Assembly: GCA_009667805.1 (NCBI GenBank)
Contig: CM019069.1
Coordinates: 46,000,201-46,064,200 of the forward strand
Length of the DNA stretch: 64,000 nt
Source of the DNA: Leptobrachium leishanense
Lineage: Eukaryota > Chordata > Amphibia > Anura > Megophryidae
Direction: 5' to 3'
The position numbers were made by a program, and so were the translations under genes. A model generated the notes under the pieces. That model did no database searches. It saw only the letters and a list, made by a program, of their open reading frames with translations, and had not been told where the DNA came from. The stretch's first letter is position 1; each line of letters starts with the position of its first letter. Of the stretch, positions 50,401-57,798 are shown in pieces.

Positions 50401-51205
50401 CAGTAATAATAGAGGAAGAGACAAGGAGCGGAGCAGGAGCAAGGAAAGGTCAAAGCACAGCACACTGAAAAATGAGAAGGCAAAAAGTAAAAGCCAAGAG
50501 CGTGAAAAATCCCGAGATGATAAACACAGAAAATCAAGGAGCAAAGAGCGTGAATCCACAAGAGTAAAACAACGGTCTAGTAGTAAAGGTAAAGAGAGAA
50601 GTAAAAGCAGAGACAATGCCAAGAGGTCCAGGTCGAGAAGCAGAGACCACAACAGCAATAGAAGCAAAGACCGAGCCAGAAGCAAGGATCGAGAAACTAA
50701 AAGACGAGGCCGCTCTAGGAGTCGAGACCGGAGGCAGACCCCAGAAAAATCAAGAAACAAAGAAGGCAAAAGCGGGGATGAATCAAAAGACTCGAAGCGG
50801 GATGAATCAAAAGACTCGAAGCGGGATGAATCAAAAGACTCGAAGCGGGAAGAAAGTCAAAGCAAGAGCAAAGATTCGTCACGGAAAGACGACAGAAGCT
50901 CGCAGAGGAAGTCCTCCAATCATGAAAGCCACAAAAGAAGGCATTCTAGGAGTAGCAGTCCGGATAACAAACGGGCAAGGGCATCGAGCAGAGATCGTGG
51001 GAAAAGTCCAGATTCCAAGAAGGCTTACAGTAGAGACAAGGAGGAAAGAACATCTACTCGAAGTAGAGATAAACGAAGATCTTCCCACGAAAAGGAAACC
51101 AACAAAAAGTCCAGGAGCAGAGATCGGGAAACTTCTCACACAAAAGAAAAGAAAGTAAATAATGAATCCAGTCCTAGAAGTGTTGATGGTAGAAATGAAA
51201 AATAA
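29391..51205 (+). CDS. PPIG: PPIG, peptidyl-prolyl cis-trans isomerase G (cyclophilin G / SR-cyclophilin), complete coding sequence
   Basis: Twelve coding exons: 29391-29451, 31680-31754, 34038-34145, 34234-34278, 37446-37533, 37646-37675, 37762-37901, 38895-39099, 39371-39523, 47680-47758, 48848-48984 and 50062-51205. They total 2265 bases, that is 754 residues plus TAA, which to my recollection is the length of the human protein. Residues 8-176 or so are a cyclophilin domain with [15 protein letters not shown] and GSQFFITT. The tryptophan of cyclophilin A (EWLDG) is His here (PHLDG), as in other PPIG proteins. An acidic Ser/Asp then Lys-rich tract follows (about 183-250). A conserved block VRPEEIP/FLMRKSP and [25 protein letters not shown] motif come next. 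The last exon is a 380-residue Arg/Ser/Glu/Lys-rich RS-type domain. PPIG is nuclear and is linked to the RNA polymerase II C-terminal domain and splicing factors (family knowledge). Confidence 0.97.
29970..30618 (+). mobile_element. Q element, piggyBac-like MITE, most complete copy (copy 3)
   Basis: TTAA at 29970-29973 and 30615-30618. Inverted ends agggacactaccac and gttgtagtggccct. About 650 bases with no coding frame. Seven copies or fragments are present in the window. Confidence 0.7.
30825..30948 (+). repeat. LINE/SINE 3' tail (CR1/L2 type)
   Basis: gggccctcatctcctcctgt, then cacagcgctgcggaatatgt and ttataaataaaaataat. Confidence 0.55.
31077..31565 (+). mobile_element. Q element fragment (copy 4)
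   Basis: Shares ctgagataagagctggcagc, ccattctgtggcca and gtaagatatcagcaacataa with copy 3. The right end is degraded (gtcctttattaa). Confidence 0.6.
31680..31754 (+). CDS. PPIG: PPIG coding exon 2
   Basis: Acceptor atttctacag and donor gtttgt. It encodes [19 protein letters not shown] then RCLCT, the signature N-terminal cyclophilin segment. Junctions are in phase. Confidence 0.96.
31755..34037. other. PPIG intron 2-3 (coding)
   Basis: 31755-33002 contains poly-T and no recognised element apart from the short segment near 32555-32620 shared with 23655. The hAT-like H2 element occupies 33011-33947. Confidence 0.5.
33011..33947. mobile_element. hAT-like element H2, intact copy (937 bp)
   Basis: A perfect 8-bp duplication accgtata (33003-33010 and 33948-33955) flanks inverted termini tagggctgcaactaacg and ttagtttcagcccta. 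No transposase frame is visible, so it is non-autonomous. Confidence 0.8.
34038..34145 (+). CDS. PPIG: PPIG coding exon 3
   Basis: Acceptor taccaatag and donor gtaaga. It encodes [15 protein letters not shown] then [17 protein letters not shown]. This includes the catalytic Arg (HRV), Phe (DFM) and Gln (IQGG) of the isomerase. Confidence 0.97.
34234..34278 (+). CDS. PPIG: PPIG coding exon 4
   Basis: A 45-base exon between acceptor attttctgcag and donor gtaaga. It encodes [15 protein letters not shown], a highly conserved loop of large nuclear cyclophilins. Confidence 0.96.
35278..35925. repeat. Long palindromic element, imperfect arms
   Basis: Left blocks tttgtgtttttaaat, aaccattagcgtg, aataacatcccaagg and tccccatctgatatc recur inverted on the right (gatggtatcagatgggga, tttgggatgttattgc, gacgctaatggttt, atttgtgttttaaat). 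No coding capacity. Confidence 0.6.
36003..36465 (+). mobile_element. Q element (copy 5)
   Basis: TTAA at 36003-36006 and 36462-36465. Ends aggggactccaac and gtggtagtggccct. Internal blocks match copy 3 with a deletion of the middle. Confidence 0.65.
36649..37054. mobile_element. P element, piggyBac-like MITE (copy 4, complete)
   Basis: TTAA at both ends (ttaacctccctggcag ... caccagggaggttaa). Central mirror ggttccctcctcacgagaag. Both terminal gattctgacat blocks are present on the right side. Confidence 0.75.
37148..37314. mobile_element. S hairpin MITE (copy 2)
   Basis: cagggttattcagacag ... ctccgaataaccctg with self-complementary interior. It lies 130 bases before PPIG coding exon 5. Confidence 0.65.
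37446..37533 (+). CDS. PPIG: PPIG coding exon 5
   Basis: Acceptor tccctctag and donor gtatgt. It encodes [20 protein letters not shown] then DTNGSQFF. This is the cyclophilin active-site strand with the conserved ANxGxxTNGSQFF signature. Confidence 0.97.
37646..37675 (+). CDS. PPIG: PPIG coding exon 6 (30 bp)
   Basis: Acceptor cataacctcag and donor gtaaat flank 30 bases encoding [11 protein letters not shown] with its neighbours. His replaces the Trp that in cyclophilin A contacts cyclosporin. The exon was identified by phase. Confidence 0.94.
37762..37901 (+). CDS. PPIG: PPIG coding exon 7
   Basis: Acceptor cactcgtag and donor gtattg. It encodes [20 protein letters not shown] then [20 protein letters not shown]. 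This closes the cyclophilin domain. Confidence 0.97.
37997..38171. mobile_element. Palindromic hAT-like MITE (cagtgttacttaaacctgtc), copy 1
   Basis: The 8-bp duplication gtctaacc (37989-37996 and 38172-38179) flanks inverted termini cagtgttacttaaacctgt and acaggtttaagaaacactg. 175 bases, no coding capacity. Confidence 0.8.
38172..38894. other. PPIG intron 7-8 (coding), remainder
   Basis: No further recognised element. A poly-C run is at about 38583 and A/T runs at 38690 and 38831. Confidence 0.45.
38895..39099 (+). CDS. PPIG: PPIG coding exon 8 (acidic Ser and Lys-rich tract)
   Basis: Acceptor cttgacactag and donor gtaaat. It encodes [17 protein letters not shown], further Ser/Asp repeats, and then a nearly uninterrupted Lys run with [17 protein letters not shown]. 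Such tracts are nuclear-localisation-like and predicted disordered. Confidence 0.96.
39371..39523 (+). CDS. PPIG: PPIG coding exon 9
   Basis: Acceptor ctcattccag and donor gtatcc. It encodes [20 protein letters not shown] then [17 protein letters not shown] and an acidic/basic DRERERE end. The conserved PEEIP and FLMRKSP blocks identify PPIG. Confidence 0.96.
39524..41038. other. PPIG intron 9-10 (coding), proximal part
   Basis: No gene or complete element is recognised. About 40884-40978 looks like a short R-related copy (ttaacaccttcattccgg ... gtagtgaagggttaa). Confidence 0.45.
41284..42072. mobile_element. hAT-like element H1, intact copy (789 bp)
   Basis: The perfect 8-bp duplication gtatccag (41276-41283 and 42073-42080) flanks inverted ends tagggttgcaccgatac and gtatcggtgcatgccta. 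The interior holds two large GC-rich palindromes (about 41440-41640 and 41670-41860) and three to four units of the ccatgagctgggg minisatellite (about 41868-41960). No transposase. Confidence 0.85.
42552..43735 (+). pseudogene. DIRS gag-like ORF, frameshifted
   Basis: The ATG at 42552 follows a GC-rich leader. 299 residues are open to 43451: a basic start ([10 protein letters not shown]), Ser/Pro-rich and acidic stretches, then [19 protein letters not shown]. Comparison with the second copy in the window (HVECWVDSVMRCPLDKGT) shows that the frame should continue past 43435, where a one-base shift occurs, to about 43735. It is a structural protein by position. Confidence 0.7.
44108..45478 (+). 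pseudogene. DIRS reverse transcriptase and RNase H
   Basis: The reverse transcriptase core is open from 44108 to 44893: [20 protein letters not shown], a [10 protein letters not shown] motif (first catalytic Asp), [10 protein letters not shown], and YLDDILL (catalytic Asp pair) near 44657. The frame then has stops (TAA at 44891, a TGA near 45083) but continues with RNase H motifs, including [20 protein letters not shown] and LLRMDN, to 45478. At least two nonsense changes make it inactive. Confidence 0.85.
45445..46086 (+). pseudogene. DIRS RT/RNase H C-terminal extension
   Basis: [48 protein letters not shown] and [17 protein letters not shown] are the conserved C-terminal blocks of DIRS polyproteins. 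It is shifted one frame relative to the RNase H part. Confidence 0.75.
45900..47020 (+). pseudogene. DIRS tyrosine recombinase, interrupted
   Basis: The N-terminal half (open within 45483-46421) contains [37 protein letters not shown] and [19 protein letters not shown]. It is broken at 46397 by a hAT-like insertion. The C-terminal half resumes about 46747: [24 protein letters not shown] (His-x-x-Arg), [19 protein letters not shown] (Tyr nucleophile). The stretch that normally carries the first catalytic Arg is missing between them. It would integrate the circular DNA copy in an intact element. Confidence 0.8.
46397..46745. mobile_element. hAT-like element H1, truncated copy inside the DIRS recombinase
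   Basis: It starts tagggatgcaccgatacc and continues with the same gtatcggtatcg and gagtacttgttactcg blocks as 41284-42072. No right terminus is found before recombinase sequence resumes, so the insertion is accompanied by deletion of its 3' part and of part of the recombinase. Confidence 0.7.
47027..47115. repeat. DIRS internal complementary region
   Basis: The left half (gcaaaataggagcctccgag) is the complement of the element's left end (42125-42153). The right half (ctaagtatgacgggaagtta, gactcggaggcgagtatttt) is the complement of its right end (47427-47495). This fuses both ends as needed for the DIRS circle model. Confidence 0.9.
47680..47758 (+). CDS. PPIG: PPIG coding exon 10
   Basis: Acceptor ttttttttcag and donor gtgagt. 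It encodes [19 protein letters not shown] then IKGRGPR, as in the PPIG segment [19 protein letters not shown]. It follows an 8.2-kb intron carrying the nested transposon complex. Confidence 0.95.
47759..48847. other. PPIG intron 10-11 (coding)
   Basis: A reverse Q element (47913-about 48310) is followed by unassigned sequence and a poly-T acceptor tract. Confidence 0.5.
47913..48310 (-). mobile_element. Q element (copy 6, reverse, truncated)
   Basis: It starts at TTAA with agggccacaaccacc and shares gttgctgatatcttacatgt, ggatggagtctatgggtcg and cagctgccatctcttatctt in reverse orientation to copy 3. Confidence 0.65.
48848..48984 (+). CDS. PPIG: PPIG coding exon 11
   Basis: A poly-T acceptor (ttttttttcag) and donor gtgagt. 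It encodes [20 protein letters not shown], then [20 protein letters not shown] and WIKGD. This is a strongly conserved PPIG block. Confidence 0.97.
48985..50061. other. PPIG intron 11-12 (coding)
   Basis: It contains the 3' part of the SINE at 25627 (about 49397-49478, ctcgccacccaagacatac and ttgaaaacgagagaa). Otherwise nothing recognised. Confidence 0.5.
50062..51205 (+). CDS. PPIG: PPIG coding exon 12 (RS-rich C-terminal domain, stop codon)
   Basis: The acceptor is aactcttctag. The exon encodes [12 protein letters not shown] and then about 370 residues dominated by Lys, Arg, Ser and Glu, with many KSRS, RSRS and KERS motifs, ending ...GRNEK and TAA. Three identical copies of a 24-base unit (50777-50848) encode the octapeptide DESKDSKR. 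The domain is the SR/CTD-associated tail of PPIG. Confidence 0.96.
50777..50848 (+). repeat. Coding minisatellite, three identical 24-bp units in PPIG
   Basis: Three perfect copies of a unit containing atcaaaagactcgaagcgg encode DESKDSKR three times in frame. Absence of synonymous differences suggests a recent expansion. Confidence 0.9.
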
Positions 51206-52519
51206 AGTGTAAATGACCACCCTAGTTTACTTTTTGATTTTTGGGAGGTTGTATGCTGAGGGACATTCATTCTTTATATTTTTTCTTAAAGACTTTATTT
51301 TCCCCCCTCCTTTTTTTTTTTTTTTTATTATAAATCTCGATCTGGAACGTTTGTATTGCTGAAGTTTTAATAAACCTTCAATGAAAAATCTTTTAGGTGT
51401 TATACTTTTATCAACAACCTACAAATGGACGACTTTTTTTTTTTTCTTTTGTACATAATTTTAGCTGTTGATATGAAACATCTGTTTTTTTTTAATTTTT
51501 TTTTATACCATTTAAGAGATCATGTGTCTGTTCATATCTCTATGGTCATAATACTGTTTTTATTCAGGCCTAGTTTTTCTTTCTTTTTTTCCCCCCTCTC
51601 CTCTGATATGAAATTATTACAATGTTTGGTCCATGTGTCATATGCGCTGTAAGGTCATTTATTCCAGTGCTGTATATGAAATGATCCCGTGTTTACAGTT
51701 ACTTTTTTATTTTTTAAACTGTTGTGAAACTATTTGTTCCATGCGGTTTCCTCCACTGTGCTAATATACAGATCAGACCTTTTGAAGAAACCTATAAAGC
51801 AGTTGCCTATTTAATGGTTTTAAGTAGTAACATGGCACTTGCCGTACCATGAGCTTAAGCATAGCGCATATATATTCTCATGTTGGGGCACTGAGTATTG
51901 TATTTTCAGAGCATACTGTATTTTCATACATGCAATGACCAGTCTTCTTTCAGTATGTTTGCCCTAGCTGCTGGAAGGGAATATTTCTGCAAAGTACTAA
52001 ATTACTATGTGTATAGCAATAAGTTTTAAAACCATTAAAAGTGTGTAAAATGTGATTACCTGTGATACTGAATTGTTGCTTTCATTCAGTGCCAGAGATG
52101 CTTTCTCATGAAAATGGCAAGCAGCAGAGCACTTGGTTAGACTTGGCAGGATTAGATGTTGTAAAATTTCTGGATTTTATTCAGTTTAAAATAAAATTAA
52201 AAAAAAGACTATTTGAGAAAATGAGCAATGCTGCAATTTTAAAAACCCAGATGGTCAGTTTAAGATGCTAGTAAACAACCTTTGCCCCCACCAGGTGTTT
52301 GAGTTGCATCTCCCATGATCCTCAGCTACTCAAGTTGACAGCCTTATGGGAAATGTAGTATCTGGAGAACCAATGTTGCTGACCTCCTAGTTTAAGGTAT
52401 ATTCACAAAAGTAACGGTGTGTCGTGCGTGCCGAGGTCTGAGTTGCTGCAGATAAATGAAGCTTTGCATTAGTGGTTTGATAATTGCGTGAGGAAACCTT
52501 GGATGATTTAGTGGACATT
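51206..52519 (+). other. PPIG 3' UTR and downstream flank
   Basis: A poly(A) signal AATAAA at 51369-51374 follows the stop by about 165 bases. Another AATAAA at 52190-52195 could give a longer transcript. The sequence between is T-rich with no open frame worth calling. A palindromic fragment related to the element at 18228 lies near 52280-52385. Confidence 0.6.
51369..51374 (+). promoter_or_regulatory. PPIG proximal poly(A) signal AATAAA
   Basis: Canonical hexamer in the 3' UTR, 164 bases after the stop codon, with T/GT-rich sequence downstream. Confidence 0.65.
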
Positions 52520-53082
52520 AATTGGGGAATTTTCCTAGTCCATGACGGAAAGTTCTAATTTTAATAAGGACTCGGAGGCGAGTATTTTGCCATCTTTCTT
52601 AACTCTTTGCTGCTATGAAAAAACAAACTTCCCCCACAACGGGATGATCACACCCTCTCCCAGCCAATCAATATAGTCCTGCCCAGGTATAGACCACTCC
52701 TTTCTTTGTAATCCAGCGGTCAGAATTTCCAGGGCGAGATGCAGCTACCCAACGGGGAAGCGTAGAAACCAAACACGGCCGGGCGTGGGGAAGTCACAAC
52801 GCCATCAAGGCAGGATTGATCAGCGTGAAGCTGAAAGAGAAAACTCAGGATTAGAAACCGAACCAACAACTGCTTGAAACGCAGGCGCATAGAAGAGAAA
52901 ACACAGGACCACACAGAGGTGAAACAAAAGTGTTTATTCAGGAACACGGGTGCACACATGCAGCGGGGTACAACGCGATAGCGCAGGCGAGCGCAGTAAA
53001 TAAGACACGGACAACCCATGCAATGTTTATTGAATAAGCAACAGATAAATAAAAGGGAGGGAATCCAGGGGGGGGGAGAAAT

Positions 53083-53160
53083 ACTCGCCTCCGAGCCCTT
53101 ATTAAAATTAGAACTTTCCGTCATGGACTAGGAAAATTCCCCAATTTTACCACAGGACTC
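53083..53160. repeat. Internal complementary region of the second DIRS element
   Basis: Left block is complementary to 52522-52583 (ggggaattttcctagtccat). Right block is complementary to the right end at about 56860-56896 (gcctccgagtcctgtggtta). Confidence 0.85.
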
Positions 53161-53166
53161 GGAGGC

Positions 53167-54353
53167 CTATTTTGCCAATTCAAAGCTGATCAAGAACAGT
53201 CCCTGTCCAGTGTCGCATGGGACGTATGTAGAAAAGGCGAGCAGTAGACTCCCTGGACCAATCAGCGGAGCGCATAATGTCCTCCAGCCTACAACCAGCA
53301 GCCACCGCCGAGGAGGCCATGGCGGCACAGACTGGGCCCCAAAGGAGGTGGTATCCACACCCGTCAGACCCAGTAACCAGCGCACCCATCGCGCTAATGT
53401 CGACGAAGACACGGGTCGATGAGGAACACGGAATGACAGGAACAGAGAAACCGGATCCACACGGAACCCCACCAGGCGGTTCTCGTCGACCCTGAGGCAT
53501 CGAACTGGGCACAACGGCCGATCAGGATAGGCCGGAAAAAACACAGAAGAAATGGACGTCTTAGTACGTCTAGTCATGTCAAAAACACCATTCGGACCGA
53601 AGGAGCGGGAAGGATAATTCAGAGCCTGGACATCACCGACTCACAAGAGAGCAAGCAGAACAGCATCGCTGATAACTGCCGCAGGGACAGATCCCCATTG
53701 TCCGGCCAATCCTCCAGGAAACGCAGTACCAGGGAAACCTCCCACACCACCGAGTACCGAGGAAGGGGGGGGGGTCGTTCGAAACGAGCACCTCGCAGCA
53801 GACGGCACACCAAAGGGTGTTGCCCCAAGGCCACATCAGCAAAGCCCACATGGCCAGCGGAAAGCACCGAGCGATAGACATTCAGCGTGCGGAAAGCCAG
53901 ACCAGAGTCAAACAAAACTGTCAGGAAATCCAAGACCGTGCTCAGAGAGGCTGAAACGGGATCTTGACTCCGTCCCACACACCAAGTCGACCACCTGACC
54001 CAGGCAGATTTATACACTGCCCGGGTTCCGGGGGCCCATGCCTGTAAGAGCAGCTCTCCAGCCCGGACCGAAATGTCTTGGCTTTGCCAGGCAAACCGGA
54101 AACCAGCCACGCCAGCAGGTCCAGGTTGCCTTCCGACACCAGGGGGTGAGGTGAACCCTCCGCGTCTATGAGGAGGTCCGGCCGCCGGGGTAGGATCCTG
54201 GGGACATCGATTGCGATCTCCAGAAGGGCCGGGAACCAAGGTTGAGCAGTCCAGAATGGGGTAACCAACACCAGCGTCGCCAACGGCAGGCAAGTGAAGC
54301 GCCAGACCTGATCTTGCCACATGAATCGGAGGAAATCCCTGTGGGAAGAGCAT
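53167..54353 (-). pseudogene. Second DIRS C-terminal extension and tyrosine recombinase, frameshifted
   Basis: 54353-53619 encodes the polyprotein end and then LLLQAWAPGTRAVYKSAWVR, RTLNVYRSVLSAGHVGFADV and [16 protein letters not shown]. 53577-53167 continues with MTRRTKTSISSVFFPAYPD in one frame and [20 protein letters not shown] (Tyr nucleophile context) in another. At least two frameshifts are present. Confidence 0.75.
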
Positions 54354-54620
54354 ACTGGCACCGTCAGACGTCCTTCAGGTCCAGTTTGGCCAACCAGTCG
54401 TCCTTCAGGAGAACGTGACGCAACATTTGAACACCCTCCATCTTGAAGTGTCGGTAGACGACCGAGAGGTTCAATTCTCGTAAATTGATGCCAGGGCGGG
54501 AGCCATCATTTCTTTGCGACCAGGAATAAGGTGCTGAGAGAACCTACCGAAGACGGAGGGGCCAGTTCTATTGCCCCTTTTGGCCAACAGATCTCGAATC
54601 TCCGCCTGCACCAGTAAATC
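54290..54620 (-). pseudogene. Second DIRS reverse transcriptase fragment
   Basis: Minus-strand pieces resemble the RT N-terminal region (evident in the segments encoding IRDLLAKRG, HFKMEGVQ and LAKLDLKD). HRDFLRFMWQDQVWRF is fused near 54285 directly to the C-terminal extension LVLVTPFWTAQPWFPALLE. The YLDD catalytic motif and RNase H are thus deleted. Confidence 0.65.
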
Positions 54621-55261
54621 TTGCATGTGCGCAAAGTGGAGCGGCGCTGGGGGTCATGTCTGTGTAGGCGTGTCCACAAAGTCTATGGAGAAACCCTGTA
54701 TCATGGCCAGGACCCATGCATCGGTAGTGAGTCGCGCCCAAGCGAGCGCAAAATTGGCTAGTCAGCCCCCGACCCTCGTCCCTGAAGGAGGGATAATCTG
54801 AAAGTCGCTCACCTGAGGATCTCCTGTAGGAAGAGGATCTGCCTCCTTCTGTAGGATCCGCCGCGCCAGGGTCTGGCTCTGGACGGGAAGAAGCGAGAGC
54901 CGTAGCTGGGGTTGTTGGCAGCATATCGAGCTGAATCGAAGGAGGAGCTGTATGAGCAGGAGGGTCCCCCACGGCCGGCAGAGCGACTCCTGCCTCTACC
55001 GGCCCTGCGAGAGACCTGTCCCGGGAATACTCTTTATATTGTGGCCTCCGCCTTATGTGTTTAGTTTCTTTGCAAACGGATCACCGACGAGCTGGCCGTC
55101 CGCCTTGACTCCCAAGTCGGTAGCGGCCATGTGGGTCAGATTGGTGTCCATTTTGAGTAGGATAGTTTTCCTGCACTCTGATGCTATCACAGCATTGGCG
55201 TTCCCTAGTAGGCACAGGGATAGTTGGAGCCACTCCGAGTTCCGAGGGGGTATCCGACAGT

Positions 55262-56146
55262 TTAGCATGGGTGACTATCTAGGGCTTTTACCAGAGGGCC
55301 AGTCGTGTCAAGTAATTTATCCTGACACGTCTTCATGGCAAAGTCTATGCCCTTTTTGGCCGACAAACCTTTGTTGGCGACAAACTGCTGGAAGGCCTCA
55401 TCCACCTCAGGGGTGACGCACGTCTTGGCAGCTGTGGTGGGCCTAGGACATTCAGTCCGCAGGTTAAATCTGGTTCCCTTATCAAGAGGGCAGCGCATAA
55501 CACTGTCGACCCAGCATTCGACATGGGGTTGAGGGGACCAAGCAGTGGAGCGTGGGTGGGAAATCTCACAGGCATTAAACATGGGATTTCCCGCTGGGTC
55601 GTAAATTGTATCCCCGACCTGCATAGGGGGTGGCTCCACCATAAGGTCTTCTTCATGGAACGGGGCGTATAAAGTAATGGAGTCATCTCCGTCATCGCCC
55701 TCAGGATCGCCTTCCCCTGCATTTGTCCCTCGGGACGAGACTCCAGGCAGCCGCCTTTGGTCTCTTAATCTCGGCCGCATTGGTTGCCCTGCGGTCAGGG
55801 GCTCCTTTGCGAGAGTCTGGCTCGGGAATCAGTAAAGGCAGTGCTGCGGGGATGCCAGCCCCTCCATAAGCACCTGGGGGATGTGATAAATAAGAATCAC
55901 TAGGCCCTGAGGCCAGCGGGTCTAAAACCCTGTGGGGGGAGGCATCCTGTGGTAGTTCCTGAGGTTTGGAAGGTTCATGTGTCTGGGTTTTATATTTTTT
56001 TGTAATGCTGCAGAGCATGAGGCTACCGGTTTAGGGGGTACTTGAAGGGCATTAACCGCCTCCATCCATGGATCGCCTGAACGAGTAATGTAGGTCAGCG
56101 ACAGCTGCTGAGACAGACTCCGTGAGGGAGGCTTCAAGGGCCGCAA
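55262..56146 (-). pseudogene. Second DIRS gag-like remnant
   Basis: Two frames carry it. 56146-55922 and 56018-55701 hold the Ser/Pro-rich N-terminal part. 55780-55262 holds HPRSTAWSPQPHVECWVDSV, MRCPLDKGTRF and ECPRPTTAAKTCVTP. Parallel motifs in the first copy ([26 protein letters not shown]) confirm homology. Confidence 0.7.
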
Positions 56147-56896
56147 ATTTCGCGGAGCTCCCTGATTTTTTTTTATGTTTGCGGGGGGTGTCCCTTCTGA
56201 TATGGATGCCCTGCTTTTAGAGGGGCCCTCCGACCTGGAGCCCCGGGCGGGGGAACGAGAGGGGCTGCGGTGGGAATTGGACGTCTTACTGTGACTTGTA
56301 GTGCGATCTGTTTGAGTATAAAATGGTACCGTGCGTGCAGGAAGGGGGCGTGCCCTGGTGCGTGAGGGAATACCCGGTTGGCACGCGCAGGAAGAATGCC
56401 GCGATCTGAGTGCTAAACACGCAGCGGTAAAGAGTTATGCCCAGCGCGGATGAGCAGAGATCCAAGCGGGGCAAGTAGGAGAATGAGCGCCGGATCTGAC
56501 TGCGGACTGTGGTCCCCAAGTCAGGTCCGGTGGGGACACCGACCCCCGCGGCTAGAACCGGAGGGTAGCGGTGTCCCAACTAGCAGCGCAGATTGTGAAA
56601 CCATGAAGGTGCTGCAAAGGAATACAAAAACTACACAAAATGCATACAACATAAGAATATACAGAAATTTGACAGAGCATAAAGAAACGATACTTATCTG
56701 CCCGCAGAGCAGCAAAGAAAGAGGAGTGGTCTATACCTGGGCGGGACAATAGTGATTGGCTGGGAGAGGGTCTGGGGTGTGTTCATCCCCTGTTGTGGGG
56801 GAAGTTTGTTTTTTCATACTGTTTAACGCTTTGCTGCTATGAAGAAAGTACAGAGATGGCAAAATAGGAGCCTCCGAGTCCTGTGGTTAAAATTGG

Positions 56897-57435
56897 CCAA
56901 CCTTTCCTTACAGAATTCTGATCCGATGCCAGGTGCAGCGCTGGATAAAATGCTTCAGGTGGAGGTCTAACAGTGTTTGCTGGTATTCTGCTCTTTTGTC
57001 ACTTAGGTCTTCCCATCTCTAGGCATGAGTCTCACCTGCAAGTTCCACCTGACCCATACTCTTACCAGCCATAGCTCATTCTTGCGCCACATGCACACAG
57101 ACTGCTTACTATGGCTGCGTGAATATGATTGCTTTTTTTTTTGTTTGTTTCTGAAGGATATTTAAGATGAACCTTTTCATTAAATATTTTCATACATAAG
57201 TGATATAATAGAGGGCCGCTTTAATGGGGGGGAGGGTGCGGGTGCAAAATAAGACAGATACACTCTAAAGAAATCCAGATAATTACTTTCAAATTTAAAA
57301 TGAAGAGGTTCAGATCATATCTATTACTTTGAACACGTTCTAACTGATATAAATGCATCACGTGAAGAATGATTTTTACCATTTGAGTTTGTCTAGTAAG
57401 CCTTTTATTAACCTAAACCTGATTTATGCCAGGTC
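56897..57435. other. Intergenic sequence between second DIRS element and CFAP210
   Basis: No recognised feature beyond the CFAP210 poly(A) signal. A poly-T run is at 57136 and a short poly-G at 57225. Confidence 0.45.
57414..57419 (-). promoter_or_regulatory. CFAP210 poly(A) signal AATAAA
   Basis: The plus strand reads tttatt, giving AATAAA on the minus strand only 16 bases after the stop codon. If used, the 3' UTR would be very short, about 30-45 bases. Confidence 0.5.
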
Positions 57436-57798
57436 CTACCAGGTGAACCCCAGTTTAGTTTTGCCTTTCTGGATATCACTAGCATCGTAGATTTCTTTAA
57501 TTTGTTGAGTGGTGTCATTCTTATACGCAGGTAACTGAACTCCGCTGGTGTCCTGCACTTGGTAACTGGGCCGAATTCCACCCCTTTCAGCGTACACTGG
57601 GCCGTGCCCTCCGCCCGTTCCTCTCTGGGCCACTTTTACAAGAGGATATGGGTTTCTGCCAGCCCTGGTGGCTGACTCAATCACCTGCATAGCATACTGT
57701 TGAAAATTGTCTTCTTCCTTGGATAGTAAGACGTTGTTTTGCATGGCATAGTTGATCTCTGCCTCTTTTTCAAATAGAAACATGCCCTCCTTCTTGGC
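57436..57798 (-). CDS. CFAP210: CFAP210 terminal coding exon
   Basis: The acceptor ttacatttttag precedes 57798. The exon begins AKKEGMFLFEKEAEINYAMQ and ends with Trp-TAG at 57438-57436. The first part is still coiled coil. The second half is a Gly/Pro/Tyr-containing tail typical of axoneme lumen-binding proteins. Confidence 0.87.
   Translation of the reverse strand, partial: AKKEGMFLFEKEAEINYAMQNNVLLSKEEDNFQQYAMQVIESATRAGRNPYPLVKVAQRGTGGGHGPVYAERGGIRPSYQVQDTSGVQLPAYKNDTTQQIKEIYDASDIQKGKTKLGFTW

Larger units (their letters stand above)
52520..56896 (-). mobile_element. Second DIRS-type element, reverse orientation, internally deleted
   Basis: The inverted terminal repeats (52583-52700 against 56715-56865) share attggctgggagagggt and gggggaagtttgttttttca. 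An internal complementary region at 53083-53160 (tactcgcctccgagcc ... gactcggaggcctattttg) matches both ends. Coding remnants read right to left: gag-like, reverse transcriptase start, recombinase. It belongs to a different subfamily from the copy at 42125-47495. Confidence 0.85.

Noticed and set aside
50616..51158. 180-codon plus-strand frame overlapping PPIG exon 12
   Set aside because: Alternative frame of low-complexity RS codons; the in-phase PPIG frame is conserved and ends at a stop with a 3' UTR.
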